64,000 nucleotides of DNA from Agarivorans sp. TSD2052 (GTDB lineage: Bacteria; Pseudomonadota; Gammaproteobacteria; Enterobacterales; Celerinatantimonadaceae). The notes under the pieces are model-generated. The model saw only the letters and a list, made by a program, of their open reading frames with translations, was not told where the DNA came from and ran no database searches. Location of the stretch: assembly GCF_023238625.1 (NCBI RefSeq), contig NZ_CP096670.1:919501-983500 (forward strand), in the 5' to 3' direction. Of this stretch, positions 26,745 to 35,573 are shown in pieces. Both the position numbers and the translations under genes were made by a program. Each line of letters begins with the position of its first letter. Position 1 is the first letter of the stretch.

Positions 26745-28100
26745 TTAAACTAATTCTACGTCGGTAATTTTACTGCGATTGAGGGTGATTTTGTAGCGTC
26801 GATAAACAGGGGCTTCGCCATTATCTTCTATCGCAAGTATCAAATTTATTTGATAACGGCGCTCTATGGATTCTCGTGATACCCGGCCTTTCTCTTCTTT
26901 AAACACTACCCCTCGACCGCCTTCTAAATAACGGGCAAAGGGGCGCAGATTTAAGTAAACTGATTCGTGAATGGCGCTATAACCGGCGCGAAAGTTTCGC
27001 CCGAAAACTCGGCTTTCTACGCGATAGTGCAGTAATTCAGCTGATTGGCGATTACGTTGATGACGGTGCGCTAAAATATCAGCAACGGATTCCGGTAAAT
27101 GTTTGGTTTTGATGTAGTCGAGCCAAATCTTTTGCTTGGCAATCAGTGTTTGATTGGCGCTGTCATATAAATCTTTCGACCATTTAGGTTTGCCTTTACT
27201 GATGAACCGCCACATGGCGTTCTTTAAATCTTCTTTAAATACTTCTCGCACCCCGTAAATAGCCGCTAACACCAGTACCATCAGGGCCGTTAAACCGCTT
27301 AAGGCACCTTGGGTTTTAATAATTAGGCTTAATACCACGATCATGATTAAAGCGGTGGCTAAACCAGTCACCAAGCGACGAGTGTTGTTGCCCAGTGAAT
27401 AGGTTTTTTCGCGAAATACTACGCCATATTCAATTAAGCGACGCATTAAGCGCATTTTATTGGCAATACGGTTAGGGTCTGCCACGGTGGCTGCAGAGTT
27501 ATAACCGCGCGTTTCTCGGTAGTTGGTTTCGCTTCTGGCGTACTCTAGTATGCTGTTTCGCTGCTCTAATAGTTCACTAGAACGTGGCCGCTTCGCCATC
27601 ATTCGCATTAATAACTGCTCGGTATGCCAAGATAAATAATTGTCAGCATTTTCAAAATGAGCAAGCTGGGCACTGCCAGTTGGTATATTGCGGCGGAGCT
27701 TCTTTAACAAGCTGGCGCTTTGTTCGACTAAGCCTGCAGCCAGTAGGTAAAACTGTTCGGGATCTTTCTCTTTGAGGGTGAGGTTTACATCAACCTCTAA
27801 TGCAACAACATACTGATAAGCAAATAAATTGAGATTTACGCGGTACTCTTCCAGCGCGAGGTTGTTCATGCTGGCAAAACGGCTTTGCAGTAAAGGAAGG
27901 TGTAAACCCGCGCTGAAGTAGCTGTGTTTACCGGTGATGCCGCTGTTAAAATAGGTGTTTTCTTTAAGCGTTTTAGGGCCTATGCCCATCTCTTTAGGCA
28001 GAGAAAAATACACATCGATACGCCGTTGAGTATGCATTTCCATTTGGTGGTGGAGTTTAACCACCATTTTATCTTCTTGCTTTAATTGAATCGTCGGCAC
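26745..28100 (-). CDS. Uncharacterised two-span membrane protein
   Basis: A 451-residue protein: a soluble N-terminal part (about 1-245), a hairpin of two transmembrane helices (about 248-290, ALIMIVVLSLIIKTQGALSG and ALMVLVLAAIYGV), and a soluble C-terminal part rich in basic residues. I do not recognise a family. The listed start is a GTG with AGAGAG upstream; an in-frame ATG 11 codons later is an alternative. The gene is monocistronic, and the even coding signal makes it a real gene. No function assigned. Confidence 0.65.
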   Translation of the reverse strand: MPTIQLKQEDKMVVKLHHQMEMHTQRRIDVYFSLPKEMGIGPKTLKENTYFNSGITGKHSYFSAGLHLPLLQSRFASMNNLALEEYRVNLNLFAYQYVVALEVDVNLTLKEKDPEQFYLLAAGLVEQSASLLKKLRRNIPTGSAQLAHFENADNYLSWHTEQLLMRMMAKRPRSSELLEQRNSILEYARSETNYRETRGYNSAATVADPNRIANKMRLMRRLIEYGVVFREKTYSLGNNTRRLVTGLATALIMIVVLSLIIKTQGALSGLTALMVLVLAAIYGVREVFKEDLKNAMWRFISKGKPKWSKDLYDSANQTLIAKQKIWLDYIKTKHLPESVADILAHRHQRNRQSAELLHYRVESRVFGRNFRAGYSAIHESVYLNLRPFARYLEGGRGVVFKEEKGRVSRESIERRYQINLILAIEDNGEAPVYRRYKITLNRSKITDVELV

Positions 28101-28562
28101 TTGCGCTCTCTTAGCAAACTCCCATCGCGCTTGTTGCTCAATAAAAGTAATACAGCTTAGATCAATAACTTACTAATATTCATTATAATACAGCCAGTTA
28201 AATAAGCGTTTGTTTTGTTGAATAGAAATGTGGCTACCTTCAGCACTTCATTCAGACGTATAAATTGGACTCGGCCACACACAAGCCGCTGCTGACATCG
28301 GGTTGATGATGTTTTTCCATAAAATCAACTGGTTAGCTTGATGGTGGTGTTTTGAATTAGCGATGTTTACAGAAGCGTTGCACGGATTAGTAATCAGAGG
28401 TCTTAAGCGATACGCCTTAGTTTTAGTCTCTTCAGTATTTTCCAACTAAATAATAAATACATCATTAAGTGTTTATCTTATTGTTTTTAATGTGTTTTAA
28501 TTCTCCGGCAAGTTTAATTATAAAAATTCACTAATGGATTAACTATACAGCTAAGGAAAGAG
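28101..28562. other. intergenic region between divergent genes
   Basis: These 462 bases hold the promoters of the flanking genes. A minus-strand open frame (28248-28445) has no ribosome site or family resemblance and is not called. Confidence 0.35.
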
Positions 28563-29105
28563 ATGAATAGATTTAGTTTTTGGGCTTTACTGTTATTTGC
28601 AGTCGTAAGGCCTTTAACAGCGGCAGAGCAACAAAGCCCAACCGAACAGCACTATTTTTGGTTAGAGCCGGGAATTTCTTACGGTAAACCTGCAGTTGAT
28701 ATTAAATTGGATGCTCGCTACAGCATTTCTGATTACACCATCGTTTTGGGTGCAGGAACCGGAGACGATTTAGAGCGGGGGATTAGTAACACTGATAACG
28801 AAAATCTTGATATAGATACGTTTCGGATTATGGTTGGGAAATACTTTTATCTAGGGAAATATGAATTTTTATTGGAAGCTGGGGTAGCGAAAGTAAGGTT
28901 TCCTGAGCAAGTATCTTATGATAATGGTGATTCAATGGGTAACCAAACTGTCCACACTGATTATTTGGGTATTCCAGTGCGCTTCGCTAAGTACTTTAAC
29001 AGTAAATATGTGGGCTTTGCGCTGACTGCCGACGTGATGTACACCAAAGACCAATGGATCACTACTGCAGGTTTTAGTGTGCCGCTTGGAAAATTACGCC
29101 GCTAG
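28563..29105 (+). CDS. Small outer-membrane beta-barrel-like protein
   Basis: A 180-residue protein with a signal peptide (about 1-20, ending LTAA). The rest alternates polar and hydrophobic residues in short strands (ISYGKPAVDIKLDARYSISDYTIVLGAG, later FRIMVGKYFYLG) and ends in LGKLRR, as in small 8-strand porin-like barrels. No specific family or ligand is recognised. AAGGAAAGAG lies before the ATG. A terminator follows. Confidence 0.6.
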   Translation: MNRFSFWALLLFAVVRPLTAAEQQSPTEQHYFWLEPGISYGKPAVDIKLDARYSISDYTIVLGAGTGDDLERGISNTDNENLDIDTFRIMVGKYFYLGKYEFLLEAGVAKVRFPEQVSYDNGDSMGNQTVHTDYLGIPVRFAKYFNSKYVGFALTADVMYTKDQWITTAGFSVPLGKLRR

Positions 29106-29117
29106 TAAACGATCAGC

Positions 29118-29151
29118 AAGGTAGAGTGTGTTTAGAGACTCTACCTTCTTT
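29118..29151 (+). terminator. Terminator after the barrel-protein gene
   Basis: The stem AAGGTAGAGT / ACTCTACCTT has a 10-base loop and is followed by CTTT. It also faces the converging small gene at 29161. Confidence 0.65.
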
Positions 29152-29160
29152 AAGCATTGT

Positions 29161-29334
29161 TTATTGAGGCTTACGTTTGCCGGTCATAAACGCTTCTAAA
29201 ATTTCTGGGGTGAGTTCACCCGCTTCTTCTAGCCGTTTTAACTCTGCAACCACGGCCTTTTGTTCTTCCATGCTAGGAATGGGCAGCTCAGGCTCTTGCT
29301 CGATACCTTCAGGTATATTGATATTTTCTAACAT
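29161..29334 (-). CDS. Small acidic protein, 57 residues
   Basis: The sequence runs from MLENINIPEGIEQEPELPIP to LEAFMTGKRKPQ. The middle (MEEQKAVVAELKRLEEAGEL) is a likely helix. No family is recognised. The ATG at 29332-29334 is preceded by a weak GAGAT. Acidic and Pro-rich character with proper codon use suggests a real small cytosolic protein; no function can be given. Confidence 0.5.
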   Translation of the reverse strand: MLENINIPEGIEQEPELPIPSMEEQKAVVAELKRLEEAGELTPEILEAFMTGKRKPQ

Positions 29335-29494
29335 AATGGGATCTCAATTTTAAAACGTAATTAGCCTAAGTATATCAGGAAATGGCAGCTTAGCAGCAAG
29401 GCTAATCGCATTGCTATTTAGCTTGCTAGTGATCGTTTTTGATATGGTTTAGGTAGTTATTGTTAATGAGTAGTGGTAACAGGTGCTTAAGTCA

Positions 29495-29713
29495 GTGAGT
29501 AATCAAATAAACCCTAAACAGTTATTACGTAGTAAATGGACTAAACGGCAAGTAGTAAACAAGATGAAGCATTTTGAAGTCATCGAGTTAGAGATTGATG
29601 ACGATCAGCGAGTGCAGCGCTGCGTTATTCAGGCGGTGTACAATCAGCAAGATTTTGAAATCAATTGGCGAGAGCTTAAAAACAGCACGCTATGGCGGCA
29701 AGGGTGGACGTAG
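29495..29713 (+). CDS. Small Trp-rich protein (TIGR02450 type)
   Basis: About 72 residues. The pattern NPKQLLRSKWT, KHFEVIELEIDD, INWRELKNSTLWRQGW is that of the short Trp-containing family TIGR02450, found in many gammaproteobacteria, function unknown. Start choice is uncertain: the GTG at 29495 gives MSNQINPK, typical of the family, while another GTG at 29483 adds four residues. It converges on ppiC across a hairpin. Confidence 0.75.
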   Translation: MSNQINPKQLLRSKWTKRQVVNKMKHFEVIELEIDDDQRVQRCVIQAVYNQQDFEINWRELKNSTLWRQGWT

Positions 29714-29722
29714 CTGTAAATA

Positions 29723-29750
29723 AATAGGCGCTGAACTTACAGCGCCTATT
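29723..29750. terminator. Hairpin between convergent genes
   Basis: A perfect 11-bp stem AATAGGCGCTG / CAGCGCCTATT with a 6-base loop separates the Trp-rich gene from ppiC. T tracts are short on both sides. Confidence 0.65.
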
Positions 29751-29764
29751 GGCATCGTAGAGGT

Positions 29765-30043
29765 TTAGCTACGGCTAGTTACTTCTAGTAAGTGGTAGCC
29801 AAATTGGGTTTTTACCGGGCCATGTACGGTGTTTAGGGCTTCGTTAAATACCACCGTGTCAAATTCTGGCACCATATCACCTTTGTTAAACTCACCTAGT
29901 TCGCCACCACTTGCGCCAGACGGGCAGTTAGAGTGCTGTTTGGCAATCTCGGTAAAGGCTGCGCCATTTTCGATCTGTGTTTTTAAATCTAGACACTGTT
30001 GTTCTGTGTCTACCAGAATATGGCGTGCGCTTGCTCTTGGCAT
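29765..30043 (-). CDS. ppiC: Parvulin-type peptidyl-prolyl isomerase C
   Basis: A 92-residue single-domain parvulin. It opens ASARHILVDTEQQCLDLKTQ, with the catalytic histidine in RHIL, then HSNCPSGASGGELGEFNKGD, VPEFDTVVF and the closing QFGYHLLEV. This order matches E. coli PpiC almost end to end. It catalyses cis-trans isomerisation of Xaa-Pro bonds in the cytoplasm. GAGGA precedes the ATG. Confidence 0.93.
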   Translation of the reverse strand: MPRASARHILVDTEQQCLDLKTQIENGAAFTEIAKQHSNCPSGASGGELGEFNKGDMVPEFDTVVFNEALNTVHGPVKTQFGYHLLEVTSRS

Positions 30044-30435
30044 AAATAATCCTCATTAATGAGTAAGTGATGGTCACGACCTTGTAGACTACAGTCCAAT
30101 ATTAGGTCACTGGAAACCGCAAATGTAGTTCTCGCGCTGGTGGAGTGTCAAATAATAACTGCTGATAAGGGTTTTTTTTTTATTTTCTAGATTTAATTTA
30201 GATTTCCTTAGAATTTGTTTTTTCATGTTAACTTAATGATATTAAAGACTATCTTTAGTTATATCGCCTCTCTATTGTCTTTAGGTGCAAGTGAATGACA
30301 TCGAGTGTCTTCGCTAACGATTGATAGGCTATATTTCAGTTCCAAACTATTACCGTTTATTTTGAACGTAAATGCACCTCCTTAGGGTCTACTCAATTAT
30401 GGTCATTAATCAGCTTAGTTAAGGGTAAGGCTTAA
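30044..30435. other. intergenic region upstream of the exporter/KAS III operon
   Basis: These 392 bases are A/T-rich, with a T10 run near 30173. They should contain the promoters of ppiC and of the three-gene operon. No ORF or clear operator was seen. Confidence 0.35.
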
Positions 30436-32568
30436 ATGGAGAGTCGGGGGATCTCAAGATTTATCGTGAGTATGCAGCAAGCTTGGGTGCAAATAGGGTG
30501 GTTGTTGCTGGTGTTATTGGCGGTAGTCGGATTACCCAAGTTGCAGGTTCAGCCAAGCATTCAAGCTTATTTTTCCAAAGATGACCCTCAAGTTATAGCG
30601 CTTGAACGTTTTCAACAGCAGTACACGGCTGCACCCAATTTATTGTTATTATTGACTAGTGATGTTTCATGGCGTGGTTCCTCACAGCAAAAAAGTCTTA
30701 AGGATTTTATAGAGCAACTTGGTCAGCTCTCAGGGGTAGACGCGGTTAGCCCTTACACCTTATTAGCGCTAGAACAGGCACTGCCCCCCAATATTGCTAA
30801 ACAGTTTGTTAGTGAAGACAGCTTAAACATCAGCTTGGGCTTAAATATCTCCCCTGAAATAGCAGCGCAAGCGAGTGCCTTAAAGCAATTGTTTGAACAC
30901 TTAGATAGTCGTTTCGATGTGTTTAGCAAAACGGTCGGTTTTTCATATCGTTATGGGGGGGAACTGGCCTTAAGTCGCCAATACTTAGCGGTGTTGCGCC
31001 ATGATTTAAGCTGGTTTGCTCCGGCTTTATTACTCAGTTTTGCTCTTTTATTTAGCTGGGTTATTCGCCAGCCTCGTTGGCTACTGGGGATGGCTAGCTG
31101 CGCGTTAATCAGTCTGCTTATTACCTTAGGTTTAAGTGCTTGGATGAGCTTAAAACTGGCCGCAATTAGTGCCTTTTTACCGCTGGTGCTGGTGAGTTTA
31201 GCCATGGCCTACTCCAGCCATCTTTATTTTGCTTGGCGTCGCTTATTACGAACAAAAGCCAACCAGTTACCACTTTCTAGCGCACAGGCGATGCACTTAG
31301 CCTTAGAGAGTAAGTTGTTACCGCTATTTTGGGGGGCATTGACCACAGCACTTGGTTTTTTGTTGCTGTATTTAAGCCCATCTCCTCCGATTGCAGATTT
31401 TGGTTTAATGGTGGCGATGGCTGTGGTGATTAATGCGGTGGCTTGTTACTCAATACTGCCACTTTGGGTAAAGGGTATTGACGTGACAAGCACGACCATA
31501 GATGTGCGGCCTGAGGCAGATTCTATTAAATTTTCTGGCTTGATTAAAGCGCGAAAAAGCCTATTGATACTGGTGTTTGGGCTAAGTGTTGTAGCAGTGA
31601 TGTCAGTGAAAAACCTACGTTTTGATGACGACTCCTTAGGTTACTTTCCTGATGATAACCCCTTTTCGCAAAGCCGAAATCTTGTTCAGCAGCAGTTTTT
31701 GGGTATGCATAGTCTGCGCTATCTATTGCTTGAAAAAGATCAAAGCCAACGATCATTTGCTGATGTGTCAGCTCTTGAATCCCTATTAGGTTTTTTAAAT
31801 AAGCAACCGGAAGTCCGCCAGCTAACGAGTCGTAACGATTGGTTAGACTGGCTTGAGCAAGATCCAAGTGCTAAGGCTAAGGTATTTGCGCTACAACAAG
31901 CTGATGTTGAATGGCTTAAACAAGAACAATTATTGACTGTGTGGCTGCAGCCTTTAACTAGTCGTCAGCTCATCGCCTTTGAGCAGCGAGTAGCAGATTG
32001 GGCTGGCTCGCAACAGATTAATTTATCACCGGCATATAGCAACAATTTGCTGTTTGCCAAATTCAGCCAGGCGAACGGTCAGGCGATGCTGTTATCTTTT
32101 GCAGCGGCCCTTCTATTGGTGGCCTTAGTGGTGCTGCTGTTACGTCGCAGTGTGTACTTAATGGTGTTAGCCTTATTGGCTAATGGTTTGCCATTACTGT
32201 GGGTGTTTGCTCTATGGCAATGGAGTGGGCAGCATTTAAGTTTAGGCAGCGCGGTTGTAATGGGGATGATGCTTGGCATCATTGTTGACGATAGTTTGCA
32301 TATTTTACTCAACGTGCACCCGGCTCGCAGTGTCGCTAATCTCCAGCAAGGGATGAACGATATTATTCCAGCTTTGTTACTGACCTCAGGAGCATTGGTT
32401 ATTGGTTTTTCTTTAGGGGCGTTATCGGACTTCTTACCTATTCAACAAATGAGCTTATTGTCGAGCTTAAGCTTGGTGATCGCCTTGGTGTTTGATCTGT
32501 TATTACTCCCGTTATGTTTACCGTTGCGTGATACGTCGCCCTCCTTATCAATAGGAGAGAGCATATGA
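30436..32568 (+). CDS. MMPL/RND-family (HAE3-like) exporter
   Basis: A 710-residue transporter with two repeats, each having a transmembrane helix, a periplasmic loop (about 40-185 and 395-545), and a bundle of five or so helices. Repeat two carries the proton-relay style motif GMMLGIIVDDSLHILL; the matching region of repeat one (VLVSLAMAYSSHLYFA) lacks the Asp, as in some lipid-type exporters. These proteins move hydrophobic molecules such as lipids or polyenes from the inner membrane outward. Its TGA overlaps the next ATG (ATGA), so it is coupled to the diiron and KAS III genes, which probably make its cargo. Confidence 0.85.
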   Translation: MESRGISRFIVSMQQAWVQIGWLLLVLLAVVGLPKLQVQPSIQAYFSKDDPQVIALERFQQQYTAAPNLLLLLTSDVSWRGSSQQKSLKDFIEQLGQLSGVDAVSPYTLLALEQALPPNIAKQFVSEDSLNISLGLNISPEIAAQASALKQLFEHLDSRFDVFSKTVGFSYRYGGELALSRQYLAVLRHDLSWFAPALLLSFALLFSWVIRQPRWLLGMASCALISLLITLGLSAWMSLKLAAISAFLPLVLVSLAMAYSSHLYFAWRRLLRTKANQLPLSSAQAMHLALESKLLPLFWGALTTALGFLLLYLSPSPPIADFGLMVAMAVVINAVACYSILPLWVKGIDVTSTTIDVRPEADSIKFSGLIKARKSLLILVFGLSVVAVMSVKNLRFDDDSLGYFPDDNPFSQSRNLVQQQFLGMHSLRYLLLEKDQSQRSFADVSALESLLGFLNKQPEVRQLTSRNDWLDWLEQDPSAKAKVFALQQADVEWLKQEQLLTVWLQPLTSRQLIAFEQRVADWAGSQQINLSPAYSNNLLFAKFSQANGQAMLLSFAAALLLVALVVLLLRRSVYLMVLALLANGLPLLWVFALWQWSGQHLSLGSAVVMGMMLGIIVDDSLHILLNVHPARSVANLQQGMNDIIPALLLTSGALVIGFSLGALSDFLPIQQMSLLSSLSLVIALVFDLLLLPLCLPLRDTSPSLSIGESI

Positions 32569-33269
32569 ATCGTCATCCTATGGGGGGCTGCTTTAGTAGC
32601 CATCCTGGCAAGCTTAACACTGAGCATGCAATTGCTAAGTGGGCTCAGCACTATGCCAAACAAGGTGTACATTTTAACGATACACATAGTGAAGCTCTGG
32701 CATTGTTAATGCCCTTATTGTTATGTGGTGAGCAATCTGCCCAATTGGTTTTTCAGCAACAGGCTAAGGTCTTAGCGCCGCAAGTGTGTAAATCGTCGAT
32801 TAATGCGTTAAATGAAGTTGAAGCCGATGAGGCTTGGCACGACGAAGCACTACAATGGGTATTTGCCCAATTGCCGGTACTGACAGAGCAGCATCAAATA
32901 CGCCGTGCGGCCCAGCGTTTTTATTCTGGTTTGGGACGCAGTGAGAGCCTTCAACAGCAATTTATTCGTATCGCGAGTTTAGATGCCTGCGTGACACAAC
33001 TGATGCAGATGATGGAACGGGGCACTATTGGCAGCCAACATCCCTTTTCATTGTTGTGTGGTTTGATTAAGAAAGACGAAGCTAAACACGTATATGTGAG
33101 CAAATACTTTGCTAAACATTTGGGCGCTAGCGTGGCAGACATCGCTGAAGAGCGGCTGTTGATATTACAACAGCTAATGACATTATTAGGCCGCCAAGCC
33201 AATCAGTTTGAGGTTTTGGGGGTCGATCTTGAGGTATTACAAAAGAAGCTGGAGTTAAAATGGCTGTAA
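32565..33269 (+). CDS. Ferritin-like diiron protein, probable oxygenase
   Basis: A 234-residue all-helical protein. Two E-x-x-H motifs of the ferritin-like or haem-oxygenase-like diiron type are visible: E89-A-W-H92 in EADEAWHDEA and E172-A-K-H175 in KKDEAKHVYVS, about 80 residues apart. AurF-like N-oxygenases and fatty-acid desaturase/decarboxylases use such sites to activate O2. The motif GGCFSSHPG near the N-terminus is unusual. The gene overlaps its neighbours on both sides (4 and 10 bases), between an exporter and a KAS III-like synthase, which suggests oxidation of an acyl or aromatic intermediate. The exact family and substrate are not recognised. Confidence 0.65.
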   Translation: MNRHPMGGCFSSHPGKLNTEHAIAKWAQHYAKQGVHFNDTHSEALALLMPLLLCGEQSAQLVFQQQAKVLAPQVCKSSINALNEVEADEAWHDEALQWVFAQLPVLTEQHQIRRAAQRFYSGLGRSESLQQQFIRIASLDACVTQLMQMMERGTIGSQHPFSLLCGLIKKDEAKHVYVSKYFAKHLGASVADIAEERLLILQQLMTLLGRQANQFEVLGVDLEVLQKKLELKWL

Positions 33270-34309
33270 AGTTTGCAAGGCATTCGTTAAATCTACTGGC
33301 TGCTAACTGGTGTGTGCCGAATCAAGCGGTGAGTAACCAACAATTGTTAGCACAACTGTCCGACCGCTGTGGTTGGCGAATGGCCCGTAAAGCCCACATT
33401 TTTGCCAAGCGTCTGGGGGTTGAACAGCGATATTTTAGCCGTAACTTCGCACAGCCCCGCAGCCAAGCATCGCCTAATGGCGTATCTATGGCTAAACAAG
33501 TCATAGAGCAATGTTTAAGTGAAGCGGGTCTTGAGCCTAATCAGCTATCGTATTTGCTCACTCATACCTGTACGCCACATACCCAAGTCCCCCCTAATGC
33601 TGCTTGGTTAGCTGATCAGTTGGCCTATCATGGAGCCTACTTAGAATTACGCCAAGCCTGTACCGGCTTTGCTAATTGCTTACAAATGGCGAGTGCGCTG
33701 TGCGCCGCCGACCAGCAGCCAGTGGCCATTGTTGGCAGTGAAACCGGATCGGTATATTTTGATTTAGCCCCCCACTTTGTAGACCAGCAACAGTTAGTTA
33801 ATTTTGTTCAAATGGGAGATGGATGCGGTGGGGTCATTGTTGCGCCAGCTAAGCAGGCTAGAGGACTAATTAAAGACATTTACCTGGGGCAAATTGGCCA
33901 TCAGAAAGAACCTGGGTTTTATTTAGATGCCGGGGCCGATACGGTGGGAGAGGCGCAAATGGCTCGCTTTCATCACAATAGTAATGCCGTAAGAGAAACG
34001 GGCTCTCAATTGTTTGAATTAGGGTTAAAAGCCGTATTAGAGCGAGGTTATCAACTCAGGGATTTTCGTTATATTCTGCCACACCAAGCCAATGGCCATA
34101 TTGACAAGTTATTAAGCAAAGCCCTTGCTTATCCGCAGCAGCAAATTATAAACGACGCCAAACATTTCGGTAATTTAGGGTCGGCGGCTATTTGGTTGAG
34201 CTTCGCGCGTTTATTGCAAACTAAACCGCTGGAGCCTGGCGATCAGGTATTGGTATTAGGCGCAGAAGCCACTAAATATCTATATGGAGGTTTTGTTTAC
34301 CAGCATTGA
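33260..34309 (+). CDS. KAS III-like beta-ketoacyl synthase
   Basis: A 349-residue thiolase-fold condensing enzyme. The catalytic triad is complete: C134 (RQACTGFANC), H275 (LPHQANGHID) and N305 (KHFGNLGSAA). KAS III enzymes join an acyl-CoA to malonyl-ACP or to another acyl group. The N-terminus diverges from housekeeping FabH, and the gene is coupled to a diiron protein and an exporter instead of fab genes, so a dedicated product pathway is likely. OleA-type head-to-head condensation or specialised-metabolite priming are alternatives. Confidence 0.85.
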   Translation: MAVKFARHSLNLLAANWCVPNQAVSNQQLLAQLSDRCGWRMARKAHIFAKRLGVEQRYFSRNFAQPRSQASPNGVSMAKQVIEQCLSEAGLEPNQLSYLLTHTCTPHTQVPPNAAWLADQLAYHGAYLELRQACTGFANCLQMASALCAADQQPVAIVGSETGSVYFDLAPHFVDQQQLVNFVQMGDGCGGVIVAPAKQARGLIKDIYLGQIGHQKEPGFYLDAGADTVGEAQMARFHHNSNAVRETGSQLFELGLKAVLERGYQLRDFRYILPHQANGHIDKLLSKALAYPQQQIINDAKHFGNLGSAAIWLSFARLLQTKPLEPGDQVLVLGAEATKYLYGGFVYQH

Positions 34310-34410
34310 ACAGTGCCGAATGTGCACACTTACGCCAAGTGAAAGGGCCTCGTTTACGGGGCGTTGAATCATCTTAATAAATCGAATCAACGAGCGTTGT
34401 TAAGGCATTT

Positions 34411-34448
34411 AAAAGCCGCCTTGTTGTTTAAGTGTTGGCGGCTTTTTT
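34411..34448. terminator. Terminator after the KAS III operon
   Basis: The stem AAAAGCCGCC / GGCGGCTTTT has a 16-base loop and a T6 tail on the plus strand. The A run on the other side would also terminate the converging DUF2750 gene. Confidence 0.85.
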
Positions 34449-34457
34449 AGTGAAAAT

Positions 34458-34808
34458 TTAAGCGTTATCTTCAGCCAGTTGTTTGGCTAAGGTGAAGGCT
34501 TCAATTTCTTCGCCAACTAAGTTTTCATCTAAGTCGATGGCAACCAAGACTTTGTCTGCATCTAGGTTGGGTAGCCATTCATCAAAAAAGTCGTCTATTT
34601 TTACTGTGACTGGTTGGTAGTCTGCCCAGTCTTCAACACACAGCGCTGTTGCGGCAGCCTGATTAGAGAACAGCGGCATAACATCGGTATTTTCAAACTC
34701 GATAGAATCAACCACGACAAACTCGTCGTCGGCACTCAGTACCCAAAGTTCGCCGGCTTTAATAACCGCTTTGCTAAAGGCTGAAAGGTTGGTTTCTGCT
34801 TTGGACAT
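34458..34808 (-). CDS. DUF2750 protein
   Basis: A 116-residue acidic protein (MSKAETNLSAFSKAVIKAGE...) with the DUF2750 pattern: LWVLSADDEFVVVDS, then LFSNQAAATALC and DFFDEWLPNLDADKVLVAI. Function unknown. I chose the ATG at 34806-34808, with GGAG 7 bases upstream; a longer in-frame reading to 34916 would add an unrelated 36-residue leader. Confidence 0.75.
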   Translation of the reverse strand: MSKAETNLSAFSKAVIKAGELWVLSADDEFVVVDSIEFENTDVMPLFSNQAAATALCVEDWADYQPVTVKIDDFFDEWLPNLDADKVLVAIDLDENLVGEEIEAFTLAKQLAEDNA

Positions 34809-34958
34809 GTGTAACTCCAATAGTGTTGGTCGAGGGTTGCAATACCTGCTAGCGAAACTCGTCGCATGATGGCTAACACAACCCACTAATATTAACGGCT
34901 GATATTGTCTGATCAATAAGCGAAAATAGCTAAGTAAATCTGCGATTAAAGCGAGAGC

Positions 34959-35522
34959 TTATTTACTTTGCCTAGCATTTGTTAGCCACCACGCCATGAA
35001 CACACCGGACAAGGCGCCAAATATGTGAGAAGACCAGCTCACATTGGCTCGTAAACTGAATAAACCAAAGAACATACCACCATAAATAAGTAGCACCAAT
35101 GCTGCTATTAGCAGACTTTTTAGGCTGCGATTAAACCATGCATAAGCCAACAATAAGCCCCAATAACCAAATATCAGTCCACTGGCACCGGCATGCATAC
35201 CGCTGCTGCCAAATAGCCACACCAGTATTCCGCCAATCAGTATAATACCGCCGCTCCCTAACCAAAGGACCTTTTGCCCTAATTGGGCCACTAACATCAT
35301 CAAGATGGCAAATGGCACTAAGTTGGAAATAAGGTGTACCCAGCTATGATGAATAAATGGGGCTAATGGAATACCTAGTAACCCGGCTAAACTTCGCGGG
35401 TAAATGCCTAAAGAAGAGACCGAGCCTAGGGTTAAGGTGTTAATAAATTGCACAAAAATCATGATGGCGCAGAGGATTAATACACTGCGAAGGTTTCTTT
35501 TCAAGGGCGCAGAAAGCGGCAT
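34959..35522 (-). CDS. Rhomboid-family intramembrane serine protease
   Basis: A 187-residue, six-helix membrane protein. The catalytic dyad is visible as S114 in HAGASGLIFGYWG and H166 in SWSSHIFGALSG; the conserved Asn is N67 (HLISNLVPF). Rhomboids cut single-pass membrane proteins within or near the bilayer. The compact size and lack of an extra cytosolic domain are normal. Rhombosortase, a related subgroup, is an alternative, but no GlyGly-CTERM targets are seen in the window. It lies 51 bases from rhlE on the same strand, possibly cotranscribed. Confidence 0.85.
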   Translation of the reverse strand: MPLSAPLKRNLRSVLILCAIMIFVQFINTLTLGSVSSLGIYPRSLAGLLGIPLAPFIHHSWVHLISNLVPFAILMMLVAQLGQKVLWLGSGGIILIGGILVWLFGSSGMHAGASGLIFGYWGLLLAYAWFNRSLKSLLIAALVLLIYGGMFFGLFSLRANVSWSSHIFGALSGVFMAWWLTNARQSK

Positions 35523-35573
35523 TATTTTAAGCCTTGTAGGTTGGTGATGGGGACATCATCTGAACGCAGATGA

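Noticed and set aside
28248-28445. 65-codon minus-strand open frame between divergent genes
   Set aside because: No ribosome site or family resemblance, and the composition resembles non-coding DNA.
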